A stretch of DNA of 10,933 nt from an uncultured Erysipelotrichaceae bacterium (GTDB taxonomy: Bacteria; Bacillota_I; Bacilli_A; Erysipelotrichales; Erysipelotrichaceae): positions 1 to 10,933 of the forward strand of contig CAJUGR010000067.1 in NCBI GenBank assembly GCA_910586285.1. Direction: 5' to 3'. The notes under the pieces are model-generated. The model was not told the DNA's origin, made no database searches, and saw only the letters and a list, made by a program, of their open reading frames with translations. A program made the position numbers and the translations under genes. Of this stretch, positions 1-6,748 are shown piece by piece; the first letter of the stretch is position 1, and every line of letters begins with the position of its first letter.

Positions 1-1166
1 AGGTGAAACGCTTCCAGACCCATTTTAATGGTATGCTCGACCTTATTGGATACAACGCCGACCTGATAACCGTTTTCTTTTAAATAGGCCAGTGTTTCTT
101 TCGCTCCCGCAAAGCCTCTGACATAAAGATTGTGATTTTCGTGATTGAACGCTCGATAATAAGCAATAATCTCATCAATTTGTTCCTCCCGAAAATATTT
201 GATAAAACTTTGTTTCAATGTCGGCCCCAAAAAGGAAGCCAACTCTTCCTCACTCAGTTGATGTTCAGGCAAGTATTTCTGAAACGTATGACGAAATGAA
301 GCATAGATCAAATCTTTGGTATCGACCAAGGTGCCGTCCAAATCAAACAACACCACCGGCTTTTGCCGACAAAACGGCCAAGCACGGCGAAATAATCGAT
401 CAAACACGCCGAGAATACCGAGAATGCCGATCATCACAAAAAGCAGAGAAACCATTTGCGCCATTTTTAATGATCCCAACATCAGTGCATCGGTTCGCAT
501 CGTTTCAATCCAGAAGCGCACCACACCATACCAACATAAATATGCAAAGGTCAAATCACCGCGTTTTCTTCTTCCGTGTTTGCGATAAACAAAGGTAATC
601 AATCCCCATCCAAACAGATTCAAAATGCTTTCATACAGGAAAGTCGGTTCCCGATACTCCCCGACAATGTACATCTGATCCTTGATAAAAGAAGGAAAAA
701 AACGATAATAACCCTCCGACACTACGCGTCCATAGGCTTCCTGATTGATAAAATTACCCCAGCGGCCGATCGCCTGGGCAATTAAGATATTGGGGAAAAT
801 CGCATCCATCAACCGTAAACCGTCCACCGCATGCTTGCGAAAATACCACAAGCCAAAGACGGTCGCCGCAATTAAGCCGCCATGAATCGCCAAGCCGCCT
901 TCCCAAATATAGAAGATACGAATCGGATCGGATGCATAGCGCTCCCATTCAAACAACACATAATAAAGCCGCGCTCCAAGGATGCCGATCGGCAACATAT
1001 AGATAAAGAAATCTTCAAAGATCTCCGACGCATAGCCCCATTTCTTCAAGGTACGGATACTGATTGCGTAGGCCAACAGCGCTCCGCATAAGATGAAAAA
1101 TGCATACCACGTGACCGTAATCGGGCCGAAGCTTAATATCGTTTTTATATTCGGAAAAAATTCCAT
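1..1166 (-). CDS. lgt-ppaX: Fused prolipoprotein diacylglyceryl transferase (Lgt) - PpaX-type HAD pyrophosphatase, 3' end outside window
   Basis: I translated 388 uninterrupted codons from the ATG at 1166 to the left edge. Residues 1-255 are a full Lgt, which moves diacylglycerol from phosphatidylglycerol to the lipobox Cys of prolipoproteins. They include Tyr21, the HGG motif at 95-97, the signature GRWGNFINQEAYG at 134-146, RFWIETMRTD at 217-226, and about seven hydrophobic helices, the last at about 238-255. A short basic linker (256-269, DRLFRRAWPFCRQK) leads into an HAD phosphatase. That domain shows motif I at 271-279 (VVLFDLDGT, nucleophile Asp275, acid Asp277), an alpha-helical cap, and motif II Ser373 in GVVSNK. 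The cap (SFRHTFQKYLP, SFLGPTLKQSF, FNHENH) closely follows B. subtilis PpaX, the PPi hydrolase linked to P-Ser-HPr turnover. HAD motifs III and IV lie beyond the edge; a PpaX of usual length would give about 480-490 residues. GGGAGG at 1178-1173 is 6 nt before the ATG. E. coli Lgt has a cytoplasmic C terminus, so the HAD domain should be cytosolic. Confidence 0.93.
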   Translation of the reverse strand, partial: MEFFPNIKTILSFGPITVTWYAFFILCGALLAYAISIRTLKKWGYASEIFEDFFIYMLPIGILGARLYYVLFEWERYASDPIRIFYIWEGGLAIHGGLIAATVFGLWYFRKHAVDGLRLMDAIFPNILIAQAIGRWGNFINQEAYGRVVSEGYYRFFPSFIKDQMYIVGEYREPTFLYESILNLFGWGLITFVYRKHGRRKRGDLTFAYLCWYGVVRFWIETMRTDALMLGSLKMAQMVSLLFVMIGILGILGVFDRLFRRAWPFCRQKPVVLFDLDGTLVDTKDLIYASFRHTFQKYLPEHQLSEEELASFLGPTLKQSFIKYFREEQIDEIIAYYRAFNHENHNLYVRGFAGAKETLAYLKENGYQVGVVSNKVEHTIKMGLEAFH

Positions 1167-1180
1167 AACTGACCTCCCGC

Positions 1181-2122
1181 TTATTGTTCCTTATTCTTCT
1201 CAATATAATCTAAAACCCGCTGTTCAAACTCCTTGGCACTGTCCATTCCCATTTCACTGAGGATGTAATTGGTAACCGCTGATTCAATAATAACGGCCAT
1301 GGAACGTCCCTCACGAACCGGTATGATGATTTTAGGAATATCAACACCGAGAATACTGTCGAATTTCTTTTCTTCTATTCCCACACGATCATAGTCCGCA
1401 TTGTCTGCCCATTTGACCAAGCTGATTTCCAAATTGACCTCTGCTTTGGGTATGATTGAGGCAATACCGAACATTCGCTGCACGTTGATGATACCGATGC
1501 CGCGAATTTCCAGCATTCCGCGCAGTAAATCCGGTGACTTTCCGACGATTTTATTATGGATTCGATAACAGTCCACCCGATCATCCGCAACCAGCTGATG
1601 ACCGCGCTTCACCAATTCCAAGGCAATTTCCGATTTTCCCATGCCGCTGTCACCGCGAATCAGCACACCCTTATCATAAATGCTGATCAAACCGCCATGC
1701 AGGCTGTCACTGGTTGCCAACCCCTCATCCAGAAAGGCCACAATTTCGACAATGAGCCGCGAAGTGGAAGCATTGGTTAAAAAGATCGGAAACTTTTTGC
1801 GTTTGGCAATTCGCTTTAAAATCGGCGGGCATTCATGGCTTTTCGAAATGATGATCGCCGGGGTATGCTTGTCGGTGATAAAATCAAACGACTTACGCTG
1901 TTTCTTTTCGCTCATCGTCTGAATATACGAGATTTCCTTATCCCCCAATATCACCAGGCGCCGCGCTTGCGAATGGTCAAAATAACCTGCCAATTCCAAA
2001 CCGGGTCGATTGGTATCCGCGATTTCAATCTGGCGATCCAAACTCGCATCCGTTCCGCAAATCTGTTCAAAGTTGAAATAGGCCTGAAGACTGCGCACCG
2101 TCACAAACTTCTTTTCTTCCAT
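1181..2122 (-). CDS. hprK: HPr kinase/phosphorylase
   Basis: This is the bifunctional HprK/P (313 residues, normal family length). It phosphorylates Ser46 of the PTS carrier HPr with ATP or PPi, and reverses this by phosphorolysis that releases PPi; P-Ser-HPr is the CcpA corepressor for carbon catabolite control. Residues 1-130 form the N-terminal domain. The catalytic domain begins at about 135 with the conserved His of LHGG (142), Walker A GDSGMGKS at 157-164, the VADDRVD acidic segment at 178-184, the family signature EIRGIGIINVQRMFG at 205-219, and the C-terminal IPVREGRSMAVIIE at 267-280. The start directly abuts the uvrA stop codon. Its Shine-Dalgarno (GGAGGGAAG, 2135-2127) lies inside the last uvrA codons, so translational coupling is likely. 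The downstream lgt::ppaX gene follows after 14 bp and supplies the PPi-removing activity that would favour HPr dephosphorylation. Confidence 0.97.
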   Translation of the reverse strand: MEEKKFVTVRSLQAYFNFEQICGTDASLDRQIEIADTNRPGLELAGYFDHSQARRLVILGDKEISYIQTMSEKKQRKSFDFITDKHTPAIIISKSHECPPILKRIAKRKKFPIFLTNASTSRLIVEIVAFLDEGLATSDSLHGGLISIYDKGVLIRGDSGMGKSEIALELVKRGHQLVADDRVDCYRIHNKIVGKSPDLLRGMLEIRGIGIINVQRMFGIASIIPKAEVNLEISLVKWADNADYDRVGIEEKKFDSILGVDIPKIIIPVREGRSMAVIIESAVTNYILSEMGMDSAKEFEQRVLDYIEKNKEQ

Positions 2123-4945
2123 TTAACTTCCCTCCAATACTTTTTTCAAATATTGTCCCGTATAACTGTTTGTCACCTGAGCGATACTTTCCGGTGTCCC
2201 CTCAGCCATAATCTGGCCGCCTTCATCGCCGCCTTCCGGTCCCAAATCAATAATATGATCTGCGCATTTGATCACATCCAGATTATGTTCAATCACCAAC
2301 ACCGTATCGCCGTTATCGACAATGCGCTGTAACACTTCCAATAGTTTTTTTACATCATGAGTATGTAAACCGGTTGTCGGTTCATCCAAAACAAAGATCG
2401 TCTTACCTGTCGCCTTACGCTGTAATTCACTGGCCAGTTTCACTCGCTGTGCTTCACCGCCTGACAAGGTGGTTGCACTTTGGCCTAATTTAATATAGCC
2501 GAGTCCCACGTCTTTTAACGTTTGTAATTTATGACGAATCTTCGCTACATTCGCAAAGTAGTCGATCGCTTCTTCTACACTCATTTCCAATACATCATAA
2601 ATGTTTTTGCCTTTATAGGTCACCTGCAAAGTTTCCTCATTGTAGCGTTTACCCCCACATTCTTCACAGGGAACATAAACATCCGGTAAAAAATGCATGG
2701 AGATTCGCAAGATACCGTCACCTTGACATGCCTCGCAGCGCCCACCTTTCACATTAAATGAGAAACGTCCTTTTTCATAACCGCGCATTTTCGCATCCGG
2801 GGTTTGCGCAAACAATTCACGAATATCGTCAAATACTCCGGTATAGGTTGCCGGATTGGAACGCGGTGTCCTTCCGATCGGGTCCTGTGAAATATCAATG
2901 ATTTTATCAATGTGCTGCAACCCTTTTATTTTCTTATGTTTACCGGGCTTCATTTTATTGCGACCTAATTCATGCATGATCCCTTTAGAGAGTACTTCAT
3001 TGACTAACGAAGATTTTCCGCTGCCGGAAACGCCGGTCACAACGATGAATTTTCCTAACGGAAATTTCACAGTGATATGCTTCAGATTGTTTTCATAAGC
3101 ATCGACAACTTCCAAAAATTTTCGATTACCTTTTCGCCGTACTGCCGGCACTTCGATTTTCATTTTGCCGCTGAGATACTGTCCGGTAAGTGATTGTTCA
3201 TTTTGCATCACTTCCTTGGGAGTGCCGATCGCTACGACTTCTCCTCCATGCACGCCGGCTCCCGGGCCGATATCGATAATATAATCACTGGCTCGCATCG
3301 TATCCTCATCGTGTTCCACAACGATCAAAGAATTGCCTAAATCGCGCATATTTTTCAGTGTGGCAATTAAACGATCGTTATCGCGCTGATGTAAACCGAT
3401 ACTCGGTTCATCCAATACATAAAGCACACCGCTTAAGTGAGAGCCGATCTGTGTCGCCAAGCGAATGCGCTGTGCTTCGCCGCCGGATAAAGTTCCGGCC
3501 AAACGATCCAACGTCAAATATGATAATCCGACATTGTTTAGAAACTGCAGACGATCACGAATTTCCTTTAATACCAACCGGGCAATCTCCTGTTGTTGGG
3601 AAGACAGTTCCAGTTGATCCATGAACGCGATAGCCTGTATTACCGACATTTGTGTCCATTCATGAATGTTCTTTCCGCCGATTCTGACCGCCAGCGCCTG
3701 TGGATTCAACCGCTTTCCGCCACAGGTCGGGCATGGTGCCTCTGCCAAGAAGGTCGCATACCATTCACGTGACATCTGCGAACTGGTTTCCATGTAGCGC
3801 CGTTCTATTAACGTACATACTCCTTCGATAAATTCTGTTTTCTTGGTCATATTGCCGGATTTAGAATATATATGATACGTAATCAAATCGTGTGATCCGT
3901 ATAATAAAATATCCATTTCTTTTTTCGATAAGTCTCGGATTGGTTTATCAATATCAATATGATAGAAATCGCACAGTGCCTTGAATCGCTGCCATTCCAA
4001 ATTTTCTTTGGCGATGATATTCTTATAATAGATAATTCCCCCTTGACGAATGCTTTTCTTGCGATCAGGGATCAAATAGTCCACATCGACTTTTTGCGTA
4101 ATCCCCAAGCCCTTACAAGTATCGCATGCCCCAAACGGCGCGTTAAAGGAAAATAACCGCGGCTCTAAGCGGGGAATTGTAAATCCACAGTATTTACAGG
4201 AATAGTTACTCGAAAACAATTCTTCCTTTTGATCGTGTAATATCACAACCAATCCATCACTCAATTTCAGCGCTGTTTCCAGGGAATCATGAAGCCGGGA
4301 GCGATCATCGCTCTTAACAATTCGATCCACCACGACATCAATGTTGTGTTTCTTGTTTTTTTCTAACGGCGCTACTTCTTCCAGGCGCTGCATCACCCCA
4401 TCAATGCGGACGCGGATATAGCCTTCTTTCTGAAGCCGCTCCAATAAATCCTTATGCGTTCCTTTGGCGCCGTGTACTGCCGGTGAAAGAATTGTTAAGC
4501 GCGTGTGATCCGGCAGTTCCATAACGCGATCTACCATCTGTTTCATCGTCTGACTGGTAATCGGCTCATTGTGGGTCGGACAATATGGCACACCGATGCG
4601 TGCATATAACAAACGCAGATAATCGTAAATCTCCGTTACGGTGCCCACAGTGGATCGCGGATTATTGCTGGTGGTTTTCTGATCGATGGAAATTGCCGGG
4701 GATAGTCCCTCAATGGAATCGACATCCGGTTTCTCACTGTTGCCTAAAAACTGGCGAGCATAAGCCGACAGGCTCTCCACATAGCGGCGCTGTCCTTCCG
4801 CATATATCGTATCAAAGGCCAATGACGTCTTTCCCGAGCCGGAAACACCGGTCATGATTACAAATTGATTGCGCGGTACTTTCACATCAATATTTTTTAG
4901 ATTATTTTCACGTGCGCCTTTGATTTCTATCATATCATGTTTCAT
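2123..4945 (-). CDS. uvrA: Excinuclease ABC subunit A
   Basis: UvrA is the damage-recognition ATPase of nucleotide excision repair; it forms a dimer that loads UvrB on lesions. At 940 residues it has the full family length. The N-terminal ABC module has Walker A GVSGSGKT at 33-40, the UvrB/DNA-binding insertion, a zinc module with Cys250/253 and Cys274/277, a further CPTC pair at 405-408, the LSGGEAQRI signature at 487-494, and Walker B VLDEPS at 510-515. The second ABC module has GVSGSGKS at 638-645, a zinc finger with Cys737/740 and Cys760/763, LSGGEAQRV at 828-835, and VLDEPTTGL at 852-860. The start is supported by GAGGTGAT at 4959-4952, 6 nt from the ATG. It is the first gene of the operon with hprK and lgt::ppaX. 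No uvrB is visible upstream, where a divergent gene begins, so uvrB must be elsewhere. Nothing in the sequence looks damaged. Confidence 0.98.
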   Translation of the reverse strand: MKHDMIEIKGARENNLKNIDVKVPRNQFVIMTGVSGSGKTSLAFDTIYAEGQRRYVESLSAYARQFLGNSEKPDVDSIEGLSPAISIDQKTTSNNPRSTVGTVTEIYDYLRLLYARIGVPYCPTHNEPITSQTMKQMVDRVMELPDHTRLTILSPAVHGAKGTHKDLLERLQKEGYIRVRIDGVMQRLEEVAPLEKNKKHNIDVVVDRIVKSDDRSRLHDSLETALKLSDGLVVILHDQKEELFSSNYSCKYCGFTIPRLEPRLFSFNAPFGACDTCKGLGITQKVDVDYLIPDRKKSIRQGGIIYYKNIIAKENLEWQRFKALCDFYHIDIDKPIRDLSKKEMDILLYGSHDLITYHIYSKSGNMTKKTEFIEGVCTLIERRYMETSSQMSREWYATFLAEAPCPTCGGKRLNPQALAVRIGGKNIHEWTQMSVIQAIAFMDQLELSSQQQEIARLVLKEIRDRLQFLNNVGLSYLTLDRLAGTLSGGEAQRIRLATQIGSHLSGVLYVLDEPSIGLHQRDNDRLIATLKNMRDLGNSLIVVEHDEDTMRASDYIIDIGPGAGVHGGEVVAIGTPKEVMQNEQSLTGQYLSGKMKIEVPAVRRKGNRKFLEVVDAYENNLKHITVKFPLGKFIVVTGVSGSGKSSLVNEVLSKGIMHELGRNKMKPGKHKKIKGLQHIDKIIDISQDPIGRTPRSNPATYTGVFDDIRELFAQTPDAKMRGYEKGRFSFNVKGGRCEACQGDGILRISMHFLPDVYVPCEECGGKRYNEETLQVTYKGKNIYDVLEMSVEEAIDYFANVAKIRHKLQTLKDVGLGYIKLGQSATTLSGGEAQRVKLASELQRKATGKTIFVLDEPTTGLHTHDVKKLLEVLQRIVDNGDTVLVIEHNLDVIKCADHIIDLGPEGGDEGGQIMAEGTPESIAQVTNSYTGQYLKKVLEGS

Positions 4946-4973
4946 TTCTATATCACCTCAAAACACCCTCTAT

Positions 4974-5003
4974 ATTATACATTAGTATTCGCGAATCTCC
5001 TAA
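4974..5003 (-). promoter_or_regulatory. Probable sigma-A promoter of the uvrA-hprK-lgt::ppaX operon
   Basis: Reading on the minus strand, a perfect -10 TATAAT sits at 4979-4974. A weak -35 (TTAGGA, 5003-4998) is 18 nt upstream, in A/T-rich DNA with A-runs at about 5010-5030 that could act as an UP element. The leader to the uvrA ribosome site would be only about 10-15 nt. A 10-bp perfect palindrome (ATTCGCGAAT, 4987-4996) lies in the spacer; it could be an operator but does not match the Gram-positive LexA box. Confidence 0.5.
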
Positions 5004-5086
5004 TTTTTAGCAACTTTTTTTCGTTTTTTTTCATGATCTCAAGATCGTATTCTTAGGCTATCGTCCATGCGCAATGTAGCGGATAA

Positions 5087-5095
5087 CATATAGTA
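5087..5095 (+). promoter_or_regulatory. Possible mother-cell (sigma-K/E-like) -10 element for the collagen-like gene
   Basis: CATATAGTA at 5087-5095 fits the CATAnnnTA -10 pattern known for B. subtilis sigma-K promoters, about 50 bp before the collagen-like start codon. I see no convincing matching -35 element and no good sigma-A promoter either. The call rests on a 6-base match in A/T-rich DNA and on the resemblance of the product to spore-surface collagens, so it is a weak suggestion. Confidence 0.22.
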
Positions 5096-5099
5096 GTGT

Positions 5100-5121
5100 T
5101 GAAACAAAGACCAATGTTTCA
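5100..5121 (+). promoter_or_regulatory. Inverted repeat in leader of collagen-like gene
   Basis: TGAAAC (5100-5105) and GTTTCA (5116-5121) form a 6-bp stem with a 10-nt loop just before the Shine-Dalgarno region of the collagen-like gene. It could be an mRNA hairpin limiting access to the ribosome site or protecting the 5' end, or a small protein-binding palindrome. Only the symmetry is seen; the role is inferred. Confidence 0.3.
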
Positions 5122-5144
5122 GGAAGGAAGGGTGATGTTTCCAT

Positions 5145-5894
5145 ATGTATCGCAATAACTGTTACTACAACGATGATTGCTATGACGATTTTGACAACTG
5201 CGGATGCGATTGTGATCCCTGCATGGATATGTGCTGTCCAAACTCCTGTCCCAGTCCCGTTGAAACAATCGTAGGACCGACTGGCCCACGTGGCTTACGA
5301 GGCGCAACCGGACCACAAGGACCGCGAGGTATTCAAGGTATGCAAGGACCGCAAGGAGTCAGCGGACCGCGTGGTATGCAAGGTGTGACCGGGCCGCAAG
5401 GTGTCATGGGTCCTCAGGGTATTACCGGACCGCAAGGGGAAGCTGGAGTCCGTGGCGTCACAGGCGCTACCGGAGCCACTGGCGCACAAGGCGCTACCGG
5501 ACCTGCCGGCGCTACCGGAGCGCAAGGCTTACAAGGCATTCAAGGTATTCCCGGTGTAACCGGCGCTACGGGTCCGCAAGGAGAACGTGGAGCCACCGGG
5601 CCGCAGGGCTTACAAGGTTTACAGGGAATTCCCGGCGTTACCGGCGCACAAGGGGAAGTGGGACCTACTGGCGCAACCGGACCGCAGGGCATACAGGGTA
5701 TCCAAGGTGTGACAGGACCTACCGGCGCAACCGGAGCAGATGCAGCTACGCCGACGTTAACGATCGGAACTGTTACCACCGGTGCCCCCGGAACTGTTGC
5801 CACTGCAACCATTACCGGTACGGCTCCCAACTTTGTTCTGGATCTGGTGATTCCCCAAGGCCCGACCGGTGCAACAGGACCGGTAGGCGCATAA
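5145..5894 (+). CDS. Collagen-like Gly-X-Y repeat protein with Cys/Asp-rich N-terminal head
   Basis: This 249-residue protein has three parts. Residues 1-43 are rich in Asp, Asn and Tyr and carry nine Cys (6, 12, 19, 21, 23, 26, 30, 31, 35); there is no signal peptide or membrane helix. Residues 44-199 are 52 unbroken Gly-X-Y triplets, dominated by [12 protein letters not shown] and GVT, with Thr often in Y as in the glycosylated spore-surface collagens of the BclA type. Residues 200-249 hold a Thr/Ala-rich segment with [12 protein letters not shown] at 228-239, a pattern I associate with clostridial collagen-like exosporium proteins. A final short run of triplets ends the protein without a TNF/C1q-like globular head. 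GGAAGGAAGGGTGAT (5122-5136) supports the start, 8 nt downstream. The gene is monocistronic: it is divergent from uvrA and closed by a terminator. A spore coat or exosporium filament is my inference; a phage-tail or adhesin collagen is an alternative. Confidence 0.9.
   Translation: MYRNNCYYNDDCYDDFDNCGCDCDPCMDMCCPNSCPSPVETIVGPTGPRGLRGATGPQGPRGIQGMQGPQGVSGPRGMQGVTGPQGVMGPQGITGPQGEAGVRGVTGATGATGAQGATGPAGATGAQGLQGIQGIPGVTGATGPQGERGATGPQGLQGLQGIPGVTGAQGEVGPTGATGPQGIQGIQGVTGPTGATGADAATPTLTIGTVTTGAPGTVATATITGTAPNFVLDLVIPQGPTGATGPVGA
5274..5741 (+). repeat. Collagen-like triplet repeat tract (52 x Gly-X-Y)
   Basis: A 9-bp-periodic coding tract in which every third codon is Gly. Local DNA repeats such as GGCGCTACCGGA and GGACCGCAAGG recur with variation. 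Such tracts commonly vary in length between strains by slippage or recombination; the mixed codon use here argues against a very recent expansion. Confidence 0.92.
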
Positions 5895-5920
5895 GCGTAA
5901 AAAATCATAAATATCATCAC

Positions 5921-5956
5921 AAAGGATCGTAACGATAAACGAAGCGATCCTTTTTT
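5921..5956 (+). terminator. Rho-independent terminator after the collagen-like gene
   Basis: The stem AAAGGATCG (5921-5929) pairs with CGATCCTTT (5945-5953) across a 15-nt loop, and the T-run TTTTTT is at 5951-5956. It lies 27 bp after the collagen-like stop codon and closes that transcript. Confidence 0.88.
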
Positions 5957-5972
5957 CATTTGCTGACCGACT

Positions 5973-6167
5973 GTGAAAATGAGTGATCTCCCATCATTAT
6001 TTAAAATAATTTTAAAAGGTTATATCATGGATATGATGCCCATCGAAAAGACCATATCACATCTTTTCTTTAATATACAGCTGTCCGATATTGAACCCGC
6101 TGCTTCACATATTATAATCGGAACGATCCAAATGTTATATGTAGGGGACCAATATGAAGAGTTATGA
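5973..6167 (+). CDS. Small hypothetical ORF (64 residues), doubtful
   Basis: Open from ATG 5973, or from ATG 6027 (46 residues) which has a weak AAAGG upstream at 6015-6019. The product shows no signal peptide, membrane helix or metal motif, and I do not recognise it. The terminator just upstream separates it from the collagen-like gene and no promoter is obvious. A Spo0A C-terminal-like reading (LKGY followed by a helical segment) was considered but the spacing is wrong. After its stop, 33 more open codons follow in the +1 frame, so it may be the front piece of a broken gene. Confidence 0.25.
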   Translation: MKMSDLPSLFKIILKGYIMDMMPIEKTISHLFFNIQLSDIEPAASHIIIGTIQMLYVGDQYEEL

Positions 6168-6214
6168 TATCATAAAGGAAATTCCCTTTTACCTACATCT
6201 CATTCAAAGTTTAT

Positions 6215-6228
6215 TTGACAGGTGTCAA
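6215..6228. promoter_or_regulatory. Short inverted repeat TTGACA-gg-TGTCAA
   Basis: Two perfect 6-bp arms are separated by 2 bp. The size and symmetry fit an operator for a dimeric regulator, but no promoter or gene start is attached to it. It is about 440 bp before the glycyl-radical operon promoter. It may be a leftover regulatory site or chance. Confidence 0.2.
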
Positions 6229-6539
6229 TTTGTCCGGTTCACAGTTTGGAAGAGGTTATTGTGAGCATCCCAAAATGCACTCAATGCGATTAAATCTATG
6301 CGCAGATAACAACATTCTTATCTCAATAAGAAGAGAATCATATAATCAATACGGAAGAAATCACAGCTCTTTATCATGACCCAAAGACCGGAATTCGCGG
6401 TGCGATTGCGCCGATAAGCTGAAAACGCGATGATTTCGTTAAAGGCTTCTATATGGAAATCAGGCGATACAACCGCTTACGTTAATATTACCATTTGCGT
6501 TCGGCCGATATATCATTTCTATAATCTTTCAAACTTAGT

Positions 6540-6569
6540 AATGATGGTATGTCATTCATTACCATCATT
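6540..6569. other. Perfect 10-bp inverted repeat (hairpin), upstream of the GRE promoter
   Basis: AATGATGGTA (6540-6549) pairs exactly with TACCATCATT (6560-6569) around a 10-nt loop. Downstream is only a broken T-tract (TTCTTCC), so as a plus-strand terminator it is weak. It could end transcription from the decayed region or be a protein-binding operator for the following operon. It lies about 65 bp upstream of the -35 box of the glycyl-radical operon. Confidence 0.6.
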
Positions 6570-6590
6570 TTCTTCCTATGCAGCATCTTT

Positions 6591-6630
6591 TTATTGTTTG
6601 TTATTGATTATTATTGTTTTTTATCGTTTT
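6591..6630 (+). repeat. Four tandem 10-bp direct repeats just upstream of the GRE operon -35 box
   Basis: Four consecutive 10-mers share a core: TTATTGTTTG, TTATTGATTA, TTATTGTTTT and TTATCGTTTT. The array ends 3 bp before the -35 hexamer. A 10-bp spacing places each copy on the same face of the helix, as expected for side-by-side binding of a regulator. As I recall, the B. subtilis IolR (DeoR family) direct-repeat consensus reads similarly on the complementary strand. A DeoR-family gene lies at the right end of this window. Simple A/T-rich sequence acting as an UP element is the alternative. Confidence 0.5.
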
Positions 6631-6633
6631 TCC

Positions 6634-6661
6634 TTGCAATCACGGAAAAAAAAGTTATAAT
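6634..6661 (+). promoter_or_regulatory. Sigma-A promoter of the glycyl-radical enzyme operon
   Basis: A -35 TTGCAA (6634-6639) and a perfect -10 TATAAT (6656-6661) are separated by 16 nt, with an A-run in the spacer. Transcription would start near 6668, giving a leader of about 80 nt before the GRE start codon. No gene other than the GRE operon lies downstream on this strand. Confidence 0.75.
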
Positions 6662-6748
6662 AAGAGTGTACAAACAATCTGCGCATCAATTACCGGATGT
6701 GCTTGTCATGTGAAACTCGTCAAATCGTGCGGGTTATGGGAGGATCGA

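Larger units (their letters stand above)
5957..6485 (+). other. Region without a convincing intact gene; possible decayed coding sequence
   Basis: This stretch has no confidently functional gene. It contains three plus-strand open pieces in different frames. The first is an ORF at 5973-6167, described separately. The second is a 67-codon open stretch at 6176-6379 without a good start. The third is a piece at 6330-6485, whose reading ...EEITALYHDPKTGIRGAIA... is broken by TGA at 6420 and then reads on as KRDDFVKGFYMEIRRYNRLR to a stop at 6483. The amino-acid make-up of these pieces is protein-like, and the frames follow one another, as expected for a frameshifted and nonsense-mutated gene. I do not recognise the family, and chance open frames cannot be excluded. 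Confidence 0.3.

Noticed and set aside
4974..4996. LexA box upstream of uvrA
   Set aside because: No CGAAC-N4-GTTCG match; only a loose GAAT-N4-ATGT is present.
5274..5741. Regular repeats that could be read as a CRISPR-like or satellite array
   Set aside because: The period is set by Gly-X-Y codons, units vary and there are no unique spacers.
5540..5959. Open frame of 139 codons on the minus strand, rich in Pro/Val/Gly
   Set aside because: It is the antisense of the collagen triplets and runs over the terminator; repetitive GXY coding DNA keeps the opposite strand open.
5973..6167. Spo0A C-terminal effector-like domain in the small ORF
   Set aside because: Only LKGY and a Ser-hydrophobic stretch match loosely, and the distance between them is about 12 residues too short.
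6420..6422. In-frame TGA read as selenocysteine or Trp
   Set aside because: No SECIS-like hairpin directly after it, and TGA is used as the normal stop in the GRE gene.
6420..6433. Possible CcpA cre box (TGAAAACGCGATGA), tempting because hprK is in the window
   Set aside because: At least two mismatches at key positions and about 210 bp upstream of the -35 box.
6614..6748. N-terminal extension of the GRE from an ATG at 6614
   Set aside because: It would overlap the -35/-10 promoter and has no ribosome site; ATG 6749 has GGGAGG at the right distance and begins where family similarity begins.
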